Of a stretch of 64,000 nt of DNA, positions 57,688-64,000 are shown one piece after another (position 1 is the stretch's first letter; the number at the start of each line of letters is the position of its first letter). The translations under genes were made by a program, and so were the position numbers. Under the pieces are notes generated by a model, which was given only the letters and a program-made list of their open reading frames with translations, did not search any database and had not been told where the DNA came from. The stretch is from assembly GCF_036850765.1 (NCBI RefSeq), contig NC_089494.1, forward strand, positions 230,658,779-230,722,778, written 5' to 3'. The DNA comes from Saccopteryx bilineata (Eukaryota > Chordata > Mammalia > Chiroptera > Emballonuridae).

Positions 57688-57913
57688 TTTTTTTTTATTT
57701 ATTTTTATTTTTTAAATGTCTTCTGGTAGATCTTTTTTTTTCTTTTTAGATTTTGTGTATTCATTTTTTTGAGAGAGGAGACAGAGAGAGAGAGAAGGAG
57801 CAGAAAGCATCAACTCCCAGATGTGCCTTGACCAGGCAAGCCTGGGGTTTTGAACCTGCGACCTCAGTGTTCCAGGTTGACACTTTTACCCACTGTGCCA
57901 CTGCAGGTCAGGC
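57688..57913 (-). mobile_element. tRNA-derived SINE inserted at the tail of the previous one
   Basis: Reverse-orientation SINE flanked by AACAAATTTC (57678-57687 and 57914-57923). The left repeat includes the A-rich tail end of the preceding SINE, so this one arrived later. Confidence 0.88.
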
Positions 57914-58015
57914 AACAAATTTCAATGAAGTAACTCCTAACAGTGAAGAAACATAGCTTAGTTAGAGTGGTTACTTGTTATTTTTTGAGACTATAATATA
58001 CTAATGAATTATCCT

Positions 58016-58375
58016 GCCCTGGCCAGTTGACTTAGCAGTAGAGTGTCGCCTGGCATGTGGAAGTCCCAGGTTCGATTCCTGGTCAGGGCACACAGGAGAA
58101 GTGACCATCTACTTCTCCATCTCTCCCTCTCCTCCCCTTCTCCTCCCACAGCCATGGCTCAAATGGATTGAGCAAGTTGGCCCTGGGCACTGAAGATGGC
58201 ACCATGGCCTTTTCTCAGGCGCTAAAATAGCTCCGTGCTGAGCAACAGAGCAGAGGCCTCAGATGGGCAGAGCATCGCCCCCTAGTGAGCTTGCTGGGTG
58301 GATCCTGGTTGGGGTGCATGTGGGGGTCTGTCTCTCTGCTTCCTTTCCTCTCACTTAATAAAAAATAAAGAAAAA
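58016..58375 (+). mobile_element. tRNA-derived SINE (Rhin-1-like, diverged)
   Basis: Head GCCCTGGCCAGTTGACTTAGCAG, B box GGTTCGATTCC, A-rich tail. Flanks GAATTATCCT and GAATTATTCT form a 10-bp repeat with one change. Confidence 0.9.
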
Positions 58376-58385
58376 GAATTATTCT

Positions 58386-59261
58386 GCCCAGCTTTCCAGC
58401 CGCTCTATCTCTTATCTCTTTCTCATCTGAATGTCAATCCTACTTGCATGTTGACATTCTTGTCTTTAGAGAATTTTCTTTCAATATATTCAGAGAAATA
58501 GTGAGTCATTTACTAGATCACAGATGAATTAAGGAGAACGTTTTACAAGGCGCATTGAGTTTATTCAGAACCAAGAGTTCTGTGAGACTTTAACTTTAGG
58601 CTGGGAGAAGAAAAAACAACTGTTGATGCCTTGAGTGCCCCAGGGCCGGCAGCACCCCAAGTCTGTGGCAGCTCCTCAGAGGGAATGAGTCAGGTAGAGC
58701 ACTGGGAATGATGGATCCCACACCTGGAGTTCCCAGTCTCTATGAGTCTCACGCCCCAACAGAACACTGGCATACCTTAAGTCTTCCCACTACAACATCG
58801 GATGGGGGCAAACTTGAATGTCTGAGATGAATCTGTTACAAAGGACAAAGGCTACAAGCTCCTAAGAAACTGTATATTTCACTTGTCACAGGGCCTTAGA
58901 CCCTCTCTTGTACTCATGAACTCTGTTGTTATAAGTAACTCCCCTCCCCTTCCCCCATACACACTATACCTTATTGTTTCCCTCCTCTATGGGAGGGTTC
59001 CCATCAGTGTGCAATGGCTCAAATGTAAAAACAAACACAAAAAACCCACCTACTTAACCCGTGACTCTGTATCTGCTTTGTGCTAACACTCGCCCCCTAC
59101 CTTTTCATAATAGCCCATTTCCATAGAAAAACTGTGATCTTTAAATCTTTAAAAACAAAAGGAGATCTTGTCACTTTCTTGCCTCATCTTGCTTACAACT
59201 CAATCCCAAGTCCTCACCATAGCCCTGTAGTAGATAGCCCCCATTACCTGTCTGGTTTGAT
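58386..59261. other. No gene seen
   Basis: Unique-looking intergenic DNA with no recognisable exon. Confidence 0.4.
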
Positions 59262-59700
59262 TTGCTACTGCTCTTCTGCCTGCTCATTCTCTTTCAGTCG
59301 TATTGCCCTTCTTACTGTTCCTCAGACATACCAAGTATGTGCCCTTTTCTGGATCCTTCTAGTTTTCATTTCTCCTTCCAGGAAATTGTTTTCCCCAAGT
59401 ATCCTGTTAATGTGGTACTTTCATTCAGGTCTCAGCTCAAATGTCACCTGATAGAGCACCATCCCTATCAGATCTCAATTGAGCCCCTCTTCCCCTTCCC
59501 TCCCCACACAGATCATAACTTGAAATTCTATTTTAATTTGTTTGCTTATTTGTTATCTGTCTCCTCCTCTAAAACACAAGTTCCATGGGAACAGGTATTT
59601 TATTTCATTTATTGCTCTATTTCTAGAGCTGGGAAGATACTTGGGACATAATAGGAGCTTTATAAATTTTTGCTGAATAAATTAATAATAAATTAATAAA
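59262..59700 (+). repeat. L2 LINE 3' end
   Basis: L2 wording in order: tttcattcaggtctcagctcaaatgtcacctgatagagcacc, ctcctctaaaacacaagttccatgggaacagg, gacataataggagctttataaatttttgctgaataaatta. The 123- and 129-residue ORFs here are L2-derived, not genes. Confidence 0.75.
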
Positions 59701-62700
59701 TGCATAAGTTCCCCAATCAATCCTGGGAAGACAAAAATCCCAGGTCAAACAAAGTTGATTATAATTTTATGATTACTGAAATATGATTATTTACACATTT
59801 GTATTTATAAGCTGAGAGTTATAGCAACTATAATTTTAATTCTAGGTAGACTTCTCTTACCAAGCCCTTTCTAGCTCAAATTTTATTATTTCTATAATAG
59901 TTTTCTTGGAAAACCTTTTACGAAGTCACCACCTTTCTCTTGAACCCTATAGTGGCTACTAACCACCAATATTGAGACCAAAATTTCTATTTCTGTTTAA
60001 GGTCCTCTCCAATCCTATTTATACTTTTGCCTTGCCTTATTAATCACCTTTGGCATTCAACAGACTTTCTTCCTTTCTGGTTCAAACACATGTTTATTTT
60101 CACTTCTAAACCTTAGCTCATGCTGTCCCTGCCATTCAGAATGCTTCCTTCCATCCCAGTCAAATTTACTCTGCCTGTAATAATTTTCTCAGTTCTCAGC
60201 ATCTTTAGGAGCCTATCTTTATACTGGGCGCCTATAGCAAACCTTTCTTATCTCTGAGTTTGTATGCTCAGTGTTTGGCAGTATTGAATATCTGTTAGAC
60301 TCAATTACTGATTGTTGGATGGATTATTTAACTACATATTTGAAAAAAGTTTACCTTAAATATGAATAGATGTTTGGTTGATTTTGCCTATGTTATGAAA
60401 GCCTTCCTAGAAAAAGTAAAACAATAGCCCAGTTGAAAAAAAAATTTTATTTTTATCTTCATGAATTCATAGTATACAATACTACTTACATCATTCATTC
60501 TGAATGTTATTAAGAAAAAAAAAAGCGAATCAGTTCCCGAAATCTGGCTAGGAAAATCAACTTGATTACATATTTATATCTTTTATTTCCTTCTTAACAC
60601 TTTCCCCATTTTTTGTTGTTGCATCAGTTTGGTTGGTTATATCTAGTATTTCAAGTAAAATTGATATAAAATGTATACATGGCTTGTATCAGTCTGGATA
60701 TAATCAGAAATAGAAACCACATAGTGGGTTAAGTTTAATATAAAGAATTACTAAGCTCCAATAAAAGAATGGCTATAGGGAAACTGTATACAGTGTGAGA
60801 GTACCCAGGAAAGGACAAACTTGGAAAGGTCCATTTTTCCAAGGCTGCAGTCCAGATCCTACTGGAGAAGGTGTAGTTTAGCCCACGAGGTAGCAGACAA
60901 GCTTGCTAGTATATTCTGGCTGCAGCTATTCTGCCTTCCCTCTGAAGCCCATGGGGTTGGGTTGGCTTGCATAGAGAATGGGAACCTAACCATGCGTGTG
61001 GTGCCCTGGTCTACGGTGGGAGTGGCAGCAGGTGTAAAGAATGGGGATGGAGGTGTCAGCCGCAAAGTGAGTGGGGACTCAGGGTGCCAGTGTGAGCAGG
61101 AGCCCTTGGGGTCAGTTTCCATGTTCAGAAGGCTGCTGGAAGGTTAAGGCCAGGCCAGGCAAATGTGGCAGTTACTGACTCACTGGGTAGCAGCAGGAAA
61201 TACCAGTATAGCACCTTCCCCCACTCAATGTCTCTCCAGTGCCCTCTGCTGAGAAAACTTAGCATGATGCTTGCTCTCTGTGGAGTTGCTTGAAGGAGTT
61301 CTGTCCACTATCACAGTGTATATATTGAAGGGTGTATTGGAGCTTAAAGGCAATAAATTGATAACTGGCAGTTAGATGTATTTGTCAAAGATAAATATAC
61401 TTGAGGAGCATGTATGAATATGCTGGCAAAAATAATCCATATCGGGATATGTCAGTAATGGAAAAATAAACACAATTAAATTACATTTTTCAAATGGCTG
61501 CACAATAAAAGTATTCAGATATATTATTTTTTCTATACTTTATTTTAGAATTCTTTTAAAAAACTGAGGTGTGTCATACATAAAGTAAATCACACAAATC
61601 ATAAATGTATAATTTTTTTTTTTAGTTTTTAAATATGTACACACATTTCCCCCACTTTACACCTAAGAACATTGAGACACAGAGAGATTAAGTAACTTGC
61701 CCTTGGTTATCTATATCTATATGTATATGTAAAACGTACTTTGAGTAGTAAATGGTACTTAATAAATGTTATCTAATTACATATTATTATTAATGTAGAG
61801 GAATTAGTTAATTAAGTTAAAGTGTTGTATAAGGATTTGTGGCACCAAGCAATCAATATCTTTCTCAATCTCAGAAAGAGCCCCCAAAATTTGAAATCTA
61901 TCTATCTCTTACTGGAAAACTCAGAGAAGTTAGAAGATTTAGATCCTGGTGCAGGGTCAATGCTGGACATGACCCTTCCTCTTCCCTAGTCCCCAGTCAC
62001 AGAACCTGGCTGCAAGCTATGGAAACAAGGGTAGGAAAACTGTAGTTGAGGTTTTACTAAGGACAAGGAACTGAGTCACCAGATATGAAGGAGAAACAGC
62101 ACAGAAGTGGGCATATACTTCCCCCCTACTCCCTGCTTGCCTGACTTCAGACAAAGAGTTTCATTTGAGCAACTGTCCAGGGCTTAGCTATAAAATCTGA
62201 GCCTCAACCCTCCTCCCCAATGGGGTGCAGAGCTGCCACCCACCTGCTGCCATTGGTGCTTCCCCTCTATGTAGAAAAGGCAATGTTCACTTCATCTGGT
62301 CCTCCTCATGGTTTCTTTGAGATCTCGCAACAACACCAGATCAATTCTCCGGGTCTGGACCTCTTGCTCTCAACTACTGGCTCTCAACAACTTCCTTTAA
62401 CAAAATCTACTTTAGAAAGCTGTCATGAAGGAAAAAACTGGCCTGCTCAGGAAAAGCATATTGTCAATCACAAAGGACTGTTATAATAATAGGCATTAGA
62501 TTTATCCTACACATGGTTTACAAATTCAGAAGAGTGCTTTCTCCACTCCAGCCACTTTTTCTGCAGCAACCTCGTCCTGACCTCTTCCTGAACCCCAAAT
62601 GTTTTCATTAATAAGTACCTTTTCCCAGTTCATGAGAAGAGTTTTCTGCCAGCTGAAAGCCTGAAGGCAAGGCTACAGATGAGAGGGCAGTCAACTGCAG

Positions 62701-62789
62701 CCACTCCAAAAGAATCCGGATAGGGAGGTGGGTTTACGCAGCTGCAGGGATACAGTAGCATCCTCTGGAGAAAGGTGTTCTCGTGGCTA
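59701..62789. other. Intergenic DNA upstream of NFXL1
   Basis: 60000-60290 may be another L2-like scrap. 60690-61150 has the style of an old LINE or LTR repeat; its 108-residue ORF has no domain. A MIR scrap lies at about 61645-61705 (ccccactttacacctaagaacattgagacacagagagattaagtaacttgccc). No gene is supported. Confidence 0.4.
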
Positions 62790-62835
62790 ACTCAAGGTGC
62801 ACCCTCTTTGGGCGGTGGCCTCGCCCAAGACCCCG

Positions 62836-62857
62836 AGCATGCCGGGAATTGTAGTTT
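62836..62857 (-). promoter_or_regulatory. ZNF143/THAP11-type (SBS) site 1
   Basis: The reverse strand reads AACTACAATTCCCGGCATGC, close to the known ZNF143/THAP11 SBS2 motif (ACTACAATTCCC followed by a GC-rich half). Confidence 0.7.
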
Positions 62858-62990
62858 CCGAAGGCTCAGCCCAGTTAGCGCACGCGCTCGGGCACTCCCT
62901 CCCTATCCTCCTCCTCCACGCCCCACCTCGACACTCCCGGATAAGGAAGTGGCCGGTGATGCCACGCGTTTCGCGGGCGGCGGGCGTGGG

Positions 62991-63008
62991 CTTGTGGGAG
63001 TTGTAGTC
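62991..63008 (-). promoter_or_regulatory. ZNF143/THAP11-type site 2
   Basis: The reverse strand reads GACTACAACTCCCACAAG, a second ACTACAAYTCCC core, about 150 bp from the first, just upstream of the likely transcription start. Confidence 0.6.
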
Positions 63009-63049
63009 GCTCGGGGCGGGCACTGTTGATTAGGAGACGTAGCCCGCCC

Positions 63050-63092
63050 TGGGGTCCCTCTAGTGCAGTTGTCTCCCCGCAGGAGCCGCGAG
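63050..63092 (+). other. NFXL1: NFXL1 non-coding first exon (end only)
   Basis: The donor GCGAG|GTTAGTG at 63092/63093 pairs with the acceptor TTTTTTCCTTCAG ending at 63413. The intron (63093-63413) is 321 bp. The start of the exon is not visible; 63050 is a placeholder. The exon model is inferred from splice signals only. Confidence 0.5.
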
Positions 63093-63415
63093 GTTAGTGT
63101 GGAGCTGTCCCCTCAGGGCGCTCCGCCTGAGGCGGAGAAGGCGCCTTCCTTCTCCCCGGCTCTCCTGTCCGCCGCTGGATGCTCCCTGCCCCGCGGTCCA
63201 TTCCTCTGCCCAGCCCTCTTCCTCTCGGGTCCACCTCCCGAGCCCGGGTTCGGCGGCACTCGCCCTCCGGGAGAGACAGGGCCGCGACCTCCTCTAACCT
63301 GTCCCCGCCCCGCGGGGACCTTCCTCCTCGGCCCTTCCCGCCGCTCCCCCCGGCCCCGACTCCTGCCTCGGCGCCGGGCCACTCAAGCTCCTTCTACTCT
63401 TTTTTTCCTTCAGGG

Positions 63416-63611
63416 ATGGAAGCTGCCTGGCGCCAGGTGCCCGGTGGCCGCGGCCGAGCCCGAGGGCGGGCCACGGCGGCCCCCTCCTCAGGAAATGGAT
63501 TCCCAGTCCGCGGAGCCGGAGGAGGGCGAGAGAGGGTGTCGGCGAGCGCCGCCGGTCCGGGTTCCGGCCCCGGCCCCAGCCCCGGAGGAGCCGCGCCCGC
63601 GGCGGCCGCAG
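63416..63611 (+). CDS. NFXL1: NF-X1-type zinc finger-like 1, first coding exon (partial gene)
   Basis: NFXL1 is a nuclear protein with NF-X1-type zinc fingers and a RING-like domain; its precise role is not settled. Only the N-terminus is in the window: 65 codons plus one base. It starts [20 protein letters not shown], which matches the start of human NFXL1 as I remember it, and continues Gly/Arg/Ala-rich. ATG at 63416-63418 has G at -3 and +4. The exon starts at 63414 after a strong pyrimidine tract and CAG. The donor GCCGCAG|GTAGCC falls at 63611/63612. Beyond it the frame runs into a tandem repeat and stops, which supports this donor. The zinc fingers and the rest of the gene lie beyond 64000. 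Confidence 0.85.
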
Positions 63612-63666
63612 GTAGCCCGGCCAGCGCAGCCCCGGGGACTTCGGCGGGGCGGGGCGGGGGGGCGTC

Positions 63667-63974
63667 CTCGGCTCACCCGGCTGCCTGCGGGGACTGAGCT
63701 GTCGCAGCCCCTCGGCTCACCCGGCTGCCTGCGGGGACTGAGCTGTCGCAGCCCCTCGGCTCACCCGGCTGCCTGCGGGGACTGAGCTGTCGCAGCCCCT
63801 CGGCTCACCCGGCTGCCTGCGGGGACTGAGCTGTCGCAGCCCCTCGGCTCACCCGGCTGCCTGTGGGGACTGAGCTGTCGCAGCCCCTCGGCTCACCCGG
63901 CTGCCTGCGGGGACTGAGCTGTCGCAGCCCCTCGGCTCACCCGGGTGCCTGCGGGGACTGAGCTGTCGCAGCCC
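63667..63974 (+). repeat. Minisatellite, 7 copies of a 44-bp unit
   Basis: Seven head-to-tail units start at 63667, 63711, 63755, 63799, 63843, 63887 and 63931. Each starts CTCGGCTCACCCGGCTGCCT. Only single-base changes are seen (for example CTGTGG in unit 5, CGGGTG in unit 7). It lies 55 bp after the NFXL1 exon donor, in the intron. Confidence 0.97.
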
Positions 63975-64000
63975 CCCACCCCGCTCTCACTTCCTTTCCT

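Larger units (their letters stand above)
62790..64000 (+). promoter_or_regulatory. CpG island and promoter of NFXL1
   Basis: From about 62800 the base composition changes abruptly to GC-rich with many CpGs, unlike the AT-rich DNA on its left. No TATA box is seen. It holds two motifs of the ACTACAAYTCCC type and an ETS-like site (AGGAAGTGG at 62945-62953). This is the layout of a housekeeping promoter. Confidence 0.85.

Noticed and set aside
60821..61147. 108-codon ORF in a GC-richer patch upstream of NFXL1
   Set aside because: The surrounding sequence reads like an old interspersed repeat, and no conserved motif is seen.
63063..63785. 240-codon ORF across the NFXL1 start
   Set aside because: It is in a different frame from NFXL1, is Pro/Arg-rich by GC composition, and runs across a splice acceptor and into the minisatellite.
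63667..63974. Regular repeats resembling a CRISPR array
   Set aside because: The units are contiguous with no variable spacers, in mammalian CpG-island DNA. It is a minisatellite.

Overview
The window is vertebrate nuclear DNA from a placental mammal, almost certainly a bat. Genes have GT-AG introns, about half of the sequence is interspersed repeats, and the tRNA-derived SINEs (heads of the GCCCTGGCCGGTTGGCTCAG and GCCTGACCTGTGGTGGCGCA types) are of kinds I associate with horseshoe or roundleaf bats; the genus is an inference. Recent-looking hAT and Tc1/mariner-type DNA transposons also fit a bat. The window holds no bacterial, phage, CRISPR or operon content.

Two host genes are present, both on the + strand. 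CNGA1, the alpha subunit of the rod photoreceptor cGMP-gated cation channel, has eight coding exons between 38726 and 48822. They join in one open frame of 690 codons with consensus splice sites. NFXL1 (NF-X1-type zinc finger-like 1) begins at the right edge: a CpG-island promoter, a non-coding first exon ending at 63092, and the first coding exon at 63416-63611. The rest of NFXL1 lies beyond the window. The order CNGA1 then NFXL1 on one strand matches the human 4p12 neighbourhood as I recall it. The first 38 kb should be the 5' flank or 5'-UTR introns of CNGA1; I could not find its upstream non-coding exons.

Region by region: 1-3.8 kb holds a broken hAT transposase gene, an L2 tail with a 76-bp mariner-type MITE, a solo LTR and a Tigger-like MITE. 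From 4 to 26 kb the DNA is AT-rich with L1, L2 and MIR remnants, SINEs, non-autonomous hATs, a small tandem duplication and a twin-primed L1. From 26.9 to 33.5 kb is a cluster of one LTR family. It contains a 2.9-kb provirus-like element lying antisense inside a solo LTR of its own family, each insertion with its own 5-bp target duplication; the element encodes a decayed ORF that resembles no gag or pol I know. From 34 to 36.7 kb there is a SINE dimer, an L1 tail and an older LTR with a TATA box and poly(A) signals. CNGA1 fills 38.7-49.2 kb. From 49 to 62.8 kb is repeat-rich intergenic DNA. From 62.8 to 64 kb is the NFXL1 promoter and start, with a 7 x 44-bp minisatellite just inside its intron.

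Most long ORFs outside the two genes are translations of SINEs, L1 pieces or simple repeats and are not listed as genes. I see no new multi-gene system. The most unusual material is the nested LTR cluster with its non-canonical ORF and a repeatedly hit hAT target site.
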